A stretch of DNA of 64,000 nucleotides from Puniceibacterium antarcticum. Its GTDB lineage: Bacteria > Pseudomonadota > Alphaproteobacteria > Rhodobacterales > Rhodobacteraceae. The notes beneath the pieces were generated by a model. That model did no database searches, was not told where the DNA came from, and saw only the letters and a program-made list of their open reading frames with translations. The translations under genes and the position numbers were made by a program. Below are positions 36,455 through 46,048 of this stretch, piece after piece (position 1 is the first letter of the stretch; each line of letters starts with the position of its first letter). The DNA lies in NCBI RefSeq assembly GCF_002760615.1, contig NZ_AWWI01000042.1, positions 1 to 64,000 on the forward strand, written 5' to 3'.

Positions 36455-37522
36455 TTACGTCTTTGGAATGATCCCGTCGACGCGCAGGCGATCGAACAGA
36501 TCAAAGAAGGCCCTGTCCGTCGCGACATACCCCGTGAACCCCATCGCGCGGCTCTTGCTCATGTCGGTGACAACTTCGATCGGGCGGCCCAGATCGGCGT
36601 CCGTGTGCCACGGTGACGCCAGTCGCGACAGCTCACTTTCGGCAAGACCATGCTTTTTGGCGATCTCCGCCCAGACCGGGGCATCCTCTTTCATCTGCTC
36701 TTCCAGCGGGCGTTCCACACCGTCGAACTCTTCGACCTCCACACCGAAGTAGTCCCCGATCCGGTGCCACATCCAGTTCCAGCGAAAGACATCACCATTG
36801 ACGATGTTGAAGTCTTCGTTGCGTGCCGCCGGGGTGGTCGAGGCCCAGATCACCTGCGCTGCCAGCTGGCGCGCATCGGTCATGTCGGTCAGCGACTCCC
36901 ATTGCACCCGCGATCCCGGAAACCGGAACGGCCGCCCCGTCGCCTTGCAAAGCTCGGCATAGACGGCCAGCGTGGTGCCCATGTTCATCGCATTGCCGAC
37001 CGCCTTGCCGATGACCGTGTGTGGGCGATGGATGCTGTAGCCGAAACCGTCGCGGGTGGCGGCGGCAAAGACCTCATCCTCTTGCGCATAATAGAAGTTT
37101 GCGACATCCATCCGGCCCTGATTTTCGCGGAACGGCGTCTTTGGCAGCGTGCCCTTGCCATAGGCCTCGAACGGCCCGAGGTAATGCTTGAGCCCGGTCA
37201 CAAGGGCGACATGCTCCACGCTGCCAGCCGGGCGAACGGCGTCCAGCAGGTTGCGGATCATGGTGCCGTTGACGCGGATGTTCTCGGCCTCGGTGGCCTG
37301 ACGCAGCCAGGTGGTCAGGAAAACATGGGTCGGTTTGAGCCCTTCGAGGGCCAGCGCCAATCCCTCGGGGTTCAGCAGGTCTGCGGCAACGTGTGTAACC
37401 CCCTCCTGCTCCTGCGGGCTGCGGGCTAGGCCCAGAACGGTCCAGCCGTCCTCGACCAGTTTGGCCGCGATGGCGCTGCCCTGGATGCCGGACGCGCCGA
37501 CGACGAGTGCTGTCTTTGTCAT
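36455..37522 (-). CDS. SDR-family NAD(P)H reductase (PRISE/iridoid-synthase-like)
   Basis: 355 residues. N-terminal Rossmann GASGIQGSAIA, later a FYYAQEDEVF segment holding the Tyr of the modified SDR site seen in progesterone 5-beta-reductase/iridoid synthase relatives, and a long C-terminal domain with WHRIGDYFGVEVEE. Such enzymes reduce enones; the natural substrate is unknown. It is divergent from the HxlR regulator at 37627 with about 104 bases between, so it is most likely the regulator's target. Confidence 0.85.
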   Translation of the reverse strand: MTKTALVVGASGIQGSAIAAKLVEDGWTVLGLARSPQEQEGVTHVAADLLNPEGLALALEGLKPTHVFLTTWLRQATEAENIRVNGTMIRNLLDAVRPAGSVEHVALVTGLKHYLGPFEAYGKGTLPKTPFRENQGRMDVANFYYAQEDEVFAAATRDGFGYSIHRPHTVIGKAVGNAMNMGTTLAVYAELCKATGRPFRFPGSRVQWESLTDMTDARQLAAQVIWASTTPAARNEDFNIVNGDVFRWNWMWHRIGDYFGVEVEEFDGVERPLEEQMKEDAPVWAEIAKKHGLAESELSRLASPWHTDADLGRPIEVVTDMSKSRAMGFTGYVATDRAFFDLFDRLRVDGIIPKT

Positions 37523-37626
37523 AGGAATTCTCCTGTCGCTTCAATCTATGACAGGCACCTAGCCAGCCGGGCCGCATTTCGCTAGACGGCACCAAAGCGG
37601 AACGTAGTTACCTTAAGGAGACCACC

Positions 37627-38031
37627 ATGCAGGATGATGACTGGCGCGAGGATTGTGCGCCGCGCCGCGTGTTAGAGATCTTTGCGACCAAATGGACCAG
37701 CATGATTCTGCACACCCTGAACGCCCGCCACAAGGGTGCGGCGCGCAGCGGCGCGTTGCACCGCAGCCTGCCGGGCGTGTCCAAGAAGATGTTCGTGCAG
37801 ACTCTGCGCGATATGGAAACCGGCGGGCTGCTCGACCGTCATATCGACAGCACCGTACCGCCCGCCGTGACTTATCGGCTGACGCCGCTTGGCCATCGGT
37901 TCGTGGGCCTCGTGGATCTGGTCTATGACTGGGGGCGCGACAATGCCGATGCGCTGGATGCCCTTCAGCCCCGGGAAGGCGCCCGCCGGACACGGAGCAC
38001 AGTTCTGTCGCAAAGCGAGCATGACGCTTAG
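37627..38031 (+). CDS. HxlR-family transcriptional regulator
   Basis: 134 residues, a winged-helix HxlR protein with the N-terminal cysteine (DCAPRRVLEIFATKW), recognition region LPGVSKKMFVQTLRDMETGG and wing VTYRLTPLGH. HxlR members react to aldehydes or quinones through that cysteine. Divergent from the SDR gene. ATG 37627 follows AAGGAG. Confidence 0.9.
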   Translation: MQDDDWREDCAPRRVLEIFATKWTSMILHTLNARHKGAARSGALHRSLPGVSKKMFVQTLRDMETGGLLDRHIDSTVPPAVTYRLTPLGHRFVGLVDLVYDWGRDNADALDALQPREGARRTRSTVLSQSEHDA

Positions 38032-38109
38032 TGGGGTTGGCATCGGATATAGCGATGATGCGAGTTCTGCAAACGGCTTTATCCCCTTGTTCGCGTGAGC
38101 CCTGACCAA

Positions 38110-38665
38110 AAACGATGTTGCGACTATGGGGTTATTGCTTCGGACATCTCCTGTCCAAGGGCTGAGATCGTGAGCCCAGGCGTGGCGGTAGAATGTTGCA
38201 GAAAGGGGAGTGGCGCTCCGAATGAAACAACGTTGTGGTTTTTTCTTGAACGGCTGAAAATCGCTGGGCTTGGCGTCGATATTTGAAACGACCATTGATC
38301 GTTTCTCGTCGCGGCCTTTCAGCCCGGTTGTTCAAGCCTTTGTGGGAGCGGTGTACGGCGCCGGCGCGAAGGTCTTGGTCGGCGATACCGCAGCAGCGCA
38401 GCTTTTCTCCACCAAAACGTTTGGCATGGGCGTGCTTGCGCCGTTGTACCAGGATTTCCAGCAAGTCACCGTTCGCATCCAAGACCTGCCAGAGCCAGTG
38501 GATCTAGCAACGGACAGAGAGGAGAATGTCGTGGTGGTGCCACTTGTCGGCCGCGGCAGGACAGTCGCGCCAGATCTTTGCTGTAATTTGTGTTCCCGAA
38601 CTGTTCGCACCACACTAGGAAGCTTTCGTAGGAGACAATCACGGGTAGTATTGCAGAGCTTTGAC
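38110..38665 (-). mobile_element. IS6-family transposase remnant
   Basis: Minus-strand pieces: SYESFLVWCEQFGNTN, then after a frameshift ADKWHHHDILLSV, a stop, IHWLWQVLDANGDLLEILVQ and HKGLNNRAERPRRE with the tail RFKYRRQAQRFSAV. These follow the IS6/IS26 order (SYETIRRWC, DKWHLDEV, LWRAVD, NNRAENSH, FKSARHAQRF). The middle and N-terminus are deleted; no ends were identified. Confidence 0.75.
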
Positions 38666-38689
38666 GCCCAGTTTTTACTTCTGGACCGG

Positions 38690-39582
38690 AGTGATCCATT
38701 GATTGACTGAACGGGTTGGTCTTTCGCTGTGAGACACGGACCACTGGTCGGCCACAGCGGATCAACAGGGTTCTCAGGTGTCTGTCTGCGCGTTTGCTGA
38801 ACCCCATGAACAGCCTCTTGTCGCCGATCGGGTGCTGTCGTGGAACAGCTCCATCGCTGTGCCAAAGGCACGCTCGCAGCGTGACGCGGCCAGATGCAGG
38901 CCGGTCGTGAACTCTTGGCCTTGGCCCACAGCTGTCGCTTTCTTTGGGGCGACACCGCAGATGCGTACGAACCGGCGGCCGATGGCCGTGATGCGCTCGT
39001 TGATTTGCCCCAAAAAGTTGAACGGGTCGCCAATGATCTTTCCGCTCACTGCGCTCAGCCCGTTGGCATGATCCTCAAGAATCTGCGGGATGGCATTGCG
39101 CGCCCGTCTGATCGAAAGGGTGATTGATATACCGCGGTCCAACAGCAGGCCTCGCATTTGGCTCATGAGTGCGGTCCTGTGATCAACGAGGCGGCGTCGT
39201 CCGCGTTGCACGGCCTGAATGTCTTGTTGTTCTTCTGTATTGGTCGGCACGAACTTCATATTTGGCAGCATCAGGGCGGTGCAGATGGCATCAGCATCAT
39301 TCTGATCGTTCTTCTGATGCTTGACGAAGGGTTTGACCTATTGCACGCGATCTCCTTCACCGAATAGCCGGGCGCTTCGAACTGCCTCTGCCAATAGAAC
39401 GCCCCTGTGCAAGCTTAGACGCCAACAACACAAGGGCCCAGCTCAGCACTCTGGGCCAGCAGTCCTTCTTGCCAGATGCGGCGCTTCAACACGGCCTGTC
39501 CGTCAGCGTCGGCTTCGTGCAACTTGAACACGGTCTTGCCCAAGTCAATTCCAACGACTGCGACTGATATATTGCTCTCCAT
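38690..39582 (-). mobile_element. IS110-family transposase remnant
   Basis: The minus-strand gene begins at ATG 39582 with VGIDLGKTVFKLHEADADG, has a stop near 39416, then continues QQDIQAVQRGRRRLVDHRTAL and RGISITLSIRRARNAIPQIL, VRICGVAPKKATAVG and finally SKRADRHLRTLLI. This is the order of IS110/IS1111 DEDD transposases. It abuts the IS6 remnant. Several frame breaks mean it is inactive. Confidence 0.8.
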
Positions 39583-40005
39583 TCTGCTGCGTCACAGCCG
39601 CAGCGTTGCTCATGGCTGGAGAAACATCGATCCCGTTAAATGGCGCAAGCGCAACAGTGTCGAGGATCGCAGCCTACTCCACATCAGCTGCTGCCGACGT
39701 CAACGTTCGCGCAAGAAGCCGTTGCTGTGGCACTGCGCCAGACGCTTCTGGTCTCGCTTGATCCTGCCTGCCTTCCGCAGTGTGAATACCGCCACTCAAC
39801 GCTGTGGGAAGTATTGGCTTCGTTCAAACAGCGCCACAAAAACAGGCTCTGAGCCCGCCGAGACCTGCCAGTTTCGGCGGGCTATCGCCGCATACTTGAC
39901 AGCGCTTGCTAGAGGCTTGAACACAAACGCGTCTTACGTCACTTGCCGAAGTCATCGGTGACGGAGAAATGCACCGTGACGTGACGATCTTATGACCGGA
40001 GTTTG
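39583..40005. other. Unassigned sequence upstream of opgG
   Basis: 423 bases with no supported gene. A plus-strand frame covers most of it but shows no family motif and is rich in rare residues. It should hold the promoter of the opgGGH genes. A Pho box or other regulator site was not recognised. Confidence 0.5.
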
Positions 40006-41652
40006 ATGAAGATGACCCTGAAACATTTACCGGCGGCCTCTTGTTCGGGCGAACGCGGCACCGCGCAAACCGATGTCGGTTTCAAGCCGTCACGACGGGG
40101 CATTCTCAAAGCGGCAGCGGCTTTTATCGGCACCGGTTACGCAGGTGGGGCGTGGGGGCAGGGGGCGCCACTGGGTCAGGCCAGCAGCCTGACATTTGAA
40201 GATTTGGTTGACCGGGCGCGCGCCTCTGCGTCACAGCCCTTTGTGCCGCCGGTGGTGCCTGCACCCGATCTGATCAAAAAGATCGATTACAGTGCGCACT
40301 GGCAGATCAGGTTTCGCGAGGATGAAAGCCTTTATCCTGGTGACACCGATGCAGCCGTACAGCTGTTTCATCCTGGGCGGTACTTTCCCGAACCGGTTCA
40401 GATCAACCTGCGGGATGAAAACGGGGTGTCGCGTGAGGTGATCTTCGGCGAGGATATCTTTACGATGCCACATGACAGCCCCGCGCATGAACTGCCGCCG
40501 GGGTTTGGCTTTGCCGGATTTCGGGTGATGCGGCCTGACATGGGACCAGACTGGGTTTCATTTCTGGGTGCCTCGTATTTCCGCACAGACGGCCCCGCAC
40601 GGCAATATGGTCTGTCTGCACGCGGTATAGCCATCGACACTGGTCTGAACCGGCCCGAGGAATTTCCGCGCTTCAAGGCGTTCTGGCTGGGGCCGCCAGA
40701 ATCAGAACGCGAAGATATGTCGGTATGGGCCGAGCTTGACGGACCCTCAATCACCGGGGCCTACCGGTTTGGTCTGGTGCGCGACGCAGAGGGCACGGAT
40801 GGCCATGTCACCAGTGTTTCAGCGAATCTGTTCATGCGCGCAGATGTCGAACGGCTGGGCATAGCCCCCCTTACGAGCATGTACTGGTATTCTGAACGTG
40901 ATCGAATCATCGGCGCGGACTGGCGGCCTGAAATCCACGACAGCGACGGCCTCGCCCTTGCGACGGGTGCCGGCGAACGAATCTGGCGTCCGCTGAACAA
41001 TCCTGAATTGGTCAGCACATCCAGCTTTTTGGATGAGAACCCAGCAGGTTTCGGCTTGATCCAGCGCGACCACAATTTCGATCACTATCAGGATGACGGT
41101 GTATTTTACGATAGACGGCCTTCGGCTTGGGTCCGTCCAACCAGCGCCTGGGGTCGTGGGGCGGTCCAGCTTGTTCAGATCCCGACCGGAGATGAAACCT
41201 TCGACAATATCGTGGCCTATTGGGTCCCCGAACAGCCTGCACGGCGTGGCGATTCCTTCCGTTTCGATTATGAAATCGAATGGCGTGCCCAAGACCCGAA
41301 ATCTGACACAGTGGCAACGGTCGTTGCCACTCGGCAGGGACAGGGAGGGATGCCGGGCCAACCCATTCCGGAAGGCGTCGGCAAGTTCGTAATCGACTTT
41401 GATGGGACCAGCCTCGAAGGGCTCGACGTAGATAGTGGCGTCGAGGCGGTAGTCGAAGCAGCCAACGGGGTCATCGTCAAACCGGTTGCAGCGCATCCAA
41501 TCGTCGGAACAAAGCAGTGGCGGCTGACGTTCGATTATAAGCAGTCCGGACCCGAAGCAGTCAGCCTAAGGGCATATTTGCGCCTTGATGGACGTGCTTT
41601 GACTGAAACATGGCTGACCGATGCCTGGGTCAAAAGGAGGTCGGCATATTGA
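40006..41652 (+). CDS. opgG: Periplasmic glucan biosynthesis protein, MdoG/OpgG family (paralogue 1)
   Basis: 548 residues. A twin-arginine type leader (SRRGILKAAAAFIGTGYAG, RR at 30-31) is followed by an OpgG/OpgD fold: HWQIRFREDESLYP, LSARGIAIDTG and a C-terminal RLTFDYKQSG. OpgG/OpgD act on the beta-glucan backbone in the periplasm. ATG 40006 follows CCGGAG (a TTG codon sits just before). The second family member follows after about 136 bases and opgH after that. Tat leader is the type found in OpgD. Confidence 0.9.
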   Translation: MKMTLKHLPAASCSGERGTAQTDVGFKPSRRGILKAAAAFIGTGYAGGAWGQGAPLGQASSLTFEDLVDRARASASQPFVPPVVPAPDLIKKIDYSAHWQIRFREDESLYPGDTDAAVQLFHPGRYFPEPVQINLRDENGVSREVIFGEDIFTMPHDSPAHELPPGFGFAGFRVMRPDMGPDWVSFLGASYFRTDGPARQYGLSARGIAIDTGLNRPEEFPRFKAFWLGPPESEREDMSVWAELDGPSITGAYRFGLVRDAEGTDGHVTSVSANLFMRADVERLGIAPLTSMYWYSERDRIIGADWRPEIHDSDGLALATGAGERIWRPLNNPELVSTSSFLDENPAGFGLIQRDHNFDHYQDDGVFYDRRPSAWVRPTSAWGRGAVQLVQIPTGDETFDNIVAYWVPEQPARRGDSFRFDYEIEWRAQDPKSDTVATVVATRQGQGGMPGQPIPEGVGKFVIDFDGTSLEGLDVDSGVEAVVEAANGVIVKPVAAHPIVGTKQWRLTFDYKQSGPEAVSLRAYLRLDGRALTETWLTDAWVKRRSAY

Positions 41653-41788
41653 CACTGCCTGAAGGTGTGTACACTTGGCGAAACTACGTCATGCAGGCCG
41701 CGCGATCACAAATCGCACAGCCTGCGCCAAGCCGGTGTACGGCGCAACTTCTGCGCGCAGACCGCCAACAGGCGGCAAGGGGAATTTT

Positions 41789-43375
41789 ATGAGTGCCGCA
41801 ATATCACGCCGAGCGTTCACTGGCATGGTACTTGCCGGGCTAGCTCCGCACGTTTTCGGGGTCTCGGCACATGCTCAGACCACACCATCCGTAGCGGCGG
41901 GCTCCATTCTTGTGCCAACCGAAGGTATTTCGGGCAGCTTCGAATCGCTGGTAAAGCTTGCCAGCGATAGATCGAAGAATGACGCAGATTTGCCAACCGG
42001 CAAGCTGTCAGGGATTTTCGACGGGCTTAATTCCGATCAATATCGCGCGATCAGACCTGAATCACTGCGACTGCAGGCTGACAACGCAACAGTTCTGCTG
42101 GATGCACTCCCCCCGGGCACGGTTTTTTCAAACCCTGTGAAACTGTCTGTGATCGATGGTGATCAGACCTTTGATGTACGTTTTGATCCTGCCATCTTTT
42201 CCTTTGATCCCCGATATTTCGATCCGGAACAGGTGGCGCAGTTCCGGGATGAGTCCGCCAGTGACACTCTGGGCTATTCCGGCTTTAGATTGCGTGCGCC
42301 GCTCAACCGCCCTGACGAGCTTGACGAATTCATCGTTTTCCAGGGCGCTAGTTATTTTCGCGGCGTCGCTAGGGGCATGGTCTATGGGCTGTCTGCCCGT
42401 GGACTCGCCATTGATACGGCCGCGCCAGAAGGCGAAGAATTTCCGCGCTTTATCCAGTTCTGGATTGAAGCGCCGGAACCCAATTCTCAGACTGTGGTGG
42501 TGCGTGCACTGCTGGAAAGCCGATCCTGCACGGGGGCGTTCCAGTTCGAGATTTCGCCGGGTGAGACAACGGTGATGCAGACGCGTTGCAAACTGTTCCC
42601 GCGCCGCGACATTGATCAGATTGGCATTGCGCCGCTGACATCGATGTTCTTTTTCGGCCCGTCACGGCGCGCTGGGGTCGACGATTTCCGCGATGCCGTG
42701 CATGACAGTTCGGGCCTTCAGATGGTCACAGGTGATGGTCGGCGGATTTGGCGATCCCTGGCCAATCCGACGACGCTGCAGGTTTCCGCCTTTGCAGACG
42801 AAAATCCCAAAGGTTTTGGCCTGTCACAGCGGCAGCGCGACTTTGAATACTATCAGGATGCCGAGGCGCGCTATGAAAAGCGACCCAGCGGCTGGGTGGA
42901 ACCTATTGGGTCATGGGGACGCGGATCAGTTCTTTTGGTCGAGATTCCGGTAAAGACTGAATTCAACGATAACATTGTCGCGTTCTGGCGGCCGGAGAAG
43001 CCGCTTGGCCCGAGCGAGGAGGGGCATGAATTCAATTATCGTGTGCATTGGTGCGCAACTCCGCCCGACACGGCGCCCCTTGGCCGCGCCTATGCGCTGC
43101 GTTCGGGAGCGTTGGACAAAAACAGCAACAATCGCATTTTGGTCATCGATTTCCGAAAGGAAATGGCTTGGGTCGAAGGTATTACCGTGCAGGCTTGGGC
43201 AAACGGCCAGCCGGTAGAGAATGTGAGGCTGCGTCGACTGCCCGATGGCAAAAGCATTCGTGCCTCATTTGCCTATGATGTCGGTGATGCTTCCGTCACA
43301 GAGTTCGAAATGACGCTGATGGGTCCGGAGGGACCGGAATCCGAAACCTGGCTCTACAGACTGGCACGGTCATGA
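41789..43375 (+). CDS. opgG: Periplasmic glucan biosynthesis protein, MdoG/OpgG family (paralogue 2)
   Basis: 528 residues with twin-arginine leader (SRRAFTGMVLAGL, RR at 7-8) and the same fold: YGLSARGLAIDTAAPEG, SWGRGSVLLVEIP, FNYRVHWCATPP. It keeps only moderate similarity to paralogue 1, suggesting old duplication. ATG 41789 follows AAGGGG; an upstream in-frame start would give an unlikely basic leader. It overlaps opgH by 4 bases, so this paralogue is translationally coupled to the synthase. Confidence 0.9.
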   Translation: MSAAISRRAFTGMVLAGLAPHVFGVSAHAQTTPSVAAGSILVPTEGISGSFESLVKLASDRSKNDADLPTGKLSGIFDGLNSDQYRAIRPESLRLQADNATVLLDALPPGTVFSNPVKLSVIDGDQTFDVRFDPAIFSFDPRYFDPEQVAQFRDESASDTLGYSGFRLRAPLNRPDELDEFIVFQGASYFRGVARGMVYGLSARGLAIDTAAPEGEEFPRFIQFWIEAPEPNSQTVVVRALLESRSCTGAFQFEISPGETTVMQTRCKLFPRRDIDQIGIAPLTSMFFFGPSRRAGVDDFRDAVHDSSGLQMVTGDGRRIWRSLANPTTLQVSAFADENPKGFGLSQRQRDFEYYQDAEARYEKRPSGWVEPIGSWGRGSVLLVEIPVKTEFNDNIVAFWRPEKPLGPSEEGHEFNYRVHWCATPPDTAPLGRAYALRSGALDKNSNNRILVIDFRKEMAWVEGITVQAWANGQPVENVRLRRLPDGKSIRASFAYDVGDASVTEFEMTLMGPEGPESETWLYRLARS

Positions 43376-45477
43376 CCGCTTTTCCACATCACCCTCTGCT
43401 GCCTACACCAGATAAAGCACCGCTGGAAATGCCGACACAGGACCTGCGCAAGGCCCCGGCACGTCAGCGGATCTGGCAGACACCGCAGGTCTATCTGGCG
43501 CGGATCACAGCGTTTGGCGGGGCAGCCGCGCTTACCATCTACGGCTTCATGCAGATGAACCTGGTGTTTGGCAACGAGACCTCTACCACGCTGCAAAGCC
43601 TGCTGCTCGGGTTTTTCACGGTCACCTTCGGCTGGATTGCGCTTTCGTCCACCCAAGCGCTGGCTGCGGTATTTTCCGGTCGAAGGGAAGTGGCTAATGA
43701 GAGCAGCGATCGCCCACTGACTAGCCGGACCGCAATCATCATGCCGGTCTATAACGAAGACCCCGCCACCACCTGTGCCGCTCTGCAGGCCATTGGCGAA
43801 GCCATTGCCGACAGGGGCGAGGGTAGTGCATTTGAGATTTTTTTGCTGTCGGATACGACGGATCCCGCTGTCTGGGCACAGGAAACCGCATGCTTCAGCC
43901 GCCTGCGCCAAGGCCTGAAAGGCAAGATGCAGGTGTGGTATCGTCGGCGGTTTGACAATGTTGGACGCAAGGCGGGCAATCTGCGCGAATTTGTAGAACA
44001 GTGGGGCGCGCGCTACGACCATATGCTTGTGCTTGACGCTGACAGTCTGATGGCAGCTGACACCGTGATCACGCTTGCCCGCCGGATGGAGGCTGCGCCC
44101 CGCCTTGGTATTCTGCAATCCGTACCCGTCTTGATGGGTGGGACAACCGTTTTTGCGCGGATTCAGCAATTTGCTGGCCGAGTCTATGGCCCGATAATCG
44201 CACGGGGCGTGTCCGCTTGGCAGGGCCTTGACGGCAACTACTGGGGCCATAACGCGATTATCCGTGTCAAGGCCTTCGCGGAATGCTGCGGCATGCCAGA
44301 ACTGCCCGGCAGGAAGCCGTTCGGTGGCCATGTCATGAGCCATGATTTCGTCGAAGCCGCCCTGATCCGCAGAGGTGGCTGGCAGGTGCGCATGGATACA
44401 GACTTGGGCGGCAGTTGGGAGGGCGCACCGCAGAGCCTGCTCGATCTAGCCGCGCGCGATCGGCGATGGGCACAGGGCAATCTGCAGCACGTCAAAGTTG
44501 TCGGCGCACGCGGGCTGAGTGCGTCAAACCGCGCCCATTTCCTGATTGGCATCGGATCTTATCTGATGTCATCGATCTGGCTGGCGATGCTGGTCACCGG
44601 CGGTTTTCTGACAGCTCAAAGCCTGCTGTATGAACGTGATTATTTTGGCGACGAACCTCAGCTTTTCCCGCAATGGCCGATCTTTGACGCACAGCGTATG
44701 ATGTGGCTCCTTGCTCTGTCGATGGCGCTTTTGTTTCTGCCCAAAATTTTGGGCGCGCTGCGCGCCATCTCTCTGCCAAAGTTGAGACGTTCCTGGGGTG
44801 GTGCCGGACGGATACTTGGCGGCACGATACTTGAAATCCTTTTGTCCGCACTGCTTGCACCAATTCTGATGCTGTTTCAGGTCCAGCAGGTGTTCGAGAT
44901 CCTGAGTGGGCGAGACAGCGGCTGGTCAGCACAAAGTCGCGGCGCCAACGATATGTCATGGAGCAAGGCCTTTGCGAGCCACGGAGTGCAAGTTTTCATC
45001 GGTCTCGCCGCCTCTGTGACAGTGGTCCTCTTTGCGCCCAATCAGATCATCTGGCTCGCCCCCGTGCTGGCAGGCCTGGTGCTTTCCCCTGCGCTGTCGC
45101 GATTTACCGGTCGGGTTATGGACATAGGGCTGATCCGGCTTCTATACATCCCAGAAGATCGCAACCCACCGCCGGTCGCCTTGCGCGCTGAAGCCTTGCG
45201 TGCCGATTTCGACATCGTGGCGGATGTGACGCCGATGATGCTGCTGAGCGATCCAAAGCTGAATGCAAGGCATTTGTCATCGCTGCCACCTGTGACTGAT
45301 CAGAGTGCCGACGACAATAAGATGGACCTGGATGTCATCACGACACGCGCCAAGTTGAGCGCAGCGGGGAATGTGGATCAAGCTATAGGATGGCTGACGA
45401 AAAAAGAACTTACCAAACTGCTCTCGACTCCAGAACTCTTATCTTGGGGTTGTGAAAAGTTTTCCAGAGCGCCGTAG
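43372..45477 (+). CDS. opgH: Glucans biosynthesis glucosyltransferase H
   Basis: 701 residues, membrane glucosyltransferase making the osmoregulated periplasmic glucan backbone. Seen: IIMPVYNEDP, LVLDADSLMA, DFVEAALIRRGGW and the processivity motif DRRWAQGN, plus about six or more membrane segments (about 38-60, 70-95, 390-415, 440-460, 485-510, 540-580). The end (LSTPELL-SWGCEKFSRAP) differs from the usual conserved tail, and foreign-looking DNA follows; the last 10-15 residues may have been replaced by a rearrangement. Confidence 0.92.
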   Translation: MTAFPHHPLLPTPDKAPLEMPTQDLRKAPARQRIWQTPQVYLARITAFGGAAALTIYGFMQMNLVFGNETSTTLQSLLLGFFTVTFGWIALSSTQALAAVFSGRREVANESSDRPLTSRTAIIMPVYNEDPATTCAALQAIGEAIADRGEGSAFEIFLLSDTTDPAVWAQETACFSRLRQGLKGKMQVWYRRRFDNVGRKAGNLREFVEQWGARYDHMLVLDADSLMAADTVITLARRMEAAPRLGILQSVPVLMGGTTVFARIQQFAGRVYGPIIARGVSAWQGLDGNYWGHNAIIRVKAFAECCGMPELPGRKPFGGHVMSHDFVEAALIRRGGWQVRMDTDLGGSWEGAPQSLLDLAARDRRWAQGNLQHVKVVGARGLSASNRAHFLIGIGSYLMSSIWLAMLVTGGFLTAQSLLYERDYFGDEPQLFPQWPIFDAQRMMWLLALSMALLFLPKILGALRAISLPKLRRSWGGAGRILGGTILEILLSALLAPILMLFQVQQVFEILSGRDSGWSAQSRGANDMSWSKAFASHGVQVFIGLAASVTVVLFAPNQIIWLAPVLAGLVLSPALSRFTGRVMDIGLIRLLYIPEDRNPPPVALRAEALRADFDIVADVTPMMLLSDPKLNARHLSSLPPVTDQSADDNKMDLDVITTRAKLSAAGNVDQAIGWLTKKELTKLLSTPELLSWGCEKFSRAP

Positions 45478-45738
45478 CAACGTTCATGGGGAGTGTCGCA
45501 GATTTAGAGACGCGTCGAGAACGTCCCGTGGAGCGGATACAATTACTCCGCGAATTGCTCGAAGCCGGACTTGGCTGACCGTTCGAATTGCTCTTTACAG
45601 ATCATGTGAGCGACTTCGATGCCAGCATCCCGTGAAACTGATCAATCGCTTGAACTTTGAACAGGATATCGAAAGCTTGCTCCAAGAACGCCCCAGTCCA
45701 GAAGCACAACTGGGTGTCAGAACGTGGCGACACTATCT
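45478..45738. other. Scrambled sequence between opgH and the MetQ fragment
   Basis: 261 bases without supported gene. It lies between an altered opgH tail and a gene fragment, so it is likely the remains of a mobile element. I could not assign it to an IS family with confidence. Confidence 0.45.
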
Positions 45739-45873
45739 GTGAACATCATCGTGCTGCCTGCCGGTGATCAGGACGCATCTTGGCTCAAGCCTCTGGCGGA
45801 TGCCTATCATTCGGATGCGGTCAAAGCCTTCATCGACGAGAAATATCACGGCACGGTGCTGACCTCTTGGTAA
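45739..45873 (+). pseudogene. C-terminal fragment of a MetQ/NlpA-type methionine-binding lipoprotein
   Basis: Forty-four codons to TAA: NIIVLPAGDQDASWLKPLAD, then SDAVKAFIDEKYHGTVL and a final TSW. This is the end of MetQ-like D-methionine binders (VVR-GDEDDPAIKKLVE, VKAFIEEKYKG). The N-terminal 80 percent and metNI are absent. The original intrinsic terminator (45894) follows, so the whole operon end was kept. Confidence 0.8.
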
Positions 45874-45893
45874 GGCGGGCTAGTCTTCTGCAG

Positions 45894-45920
45894 CGGGCGT
45901 CCAGTCGGGCGCCCGTTTTC
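45894..45920 (+). terminator. Intrinsic terminator after the MetQ fragment
   Basis: CGGGCG (45894-45899) pairs with CGCCCG (45910-45915) and TTTTCGTTT follows. It is the likely terminator of the former met operon and now insulates putP from upstream. Confidence 0.75.
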
Positions 45921-46048
45921 GTTTGGGGCACGTCATTGGCGTAGAACGGCGGTTTTACGTCGTGTGCTCATCTGTTAAGCAGATTTTATTCATAAAACCG
46001 GTTCGGCCCAAAAGGCCGCGCCAGACTAGCAATAAAAAGGGAGAGGAC

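Noticed and set aside
36166-36528. Minus-strand frame between IS5 copy A and the SDR gene
   Set aside because: It overlaps the SDR C-terminus in another frame and shows no recognisable motif.
39476-39961. Plus-strand frame upstream of opgG
   Set aside because: Runs antisense over the IS110 start and has composition unlike real genes here; no motif.
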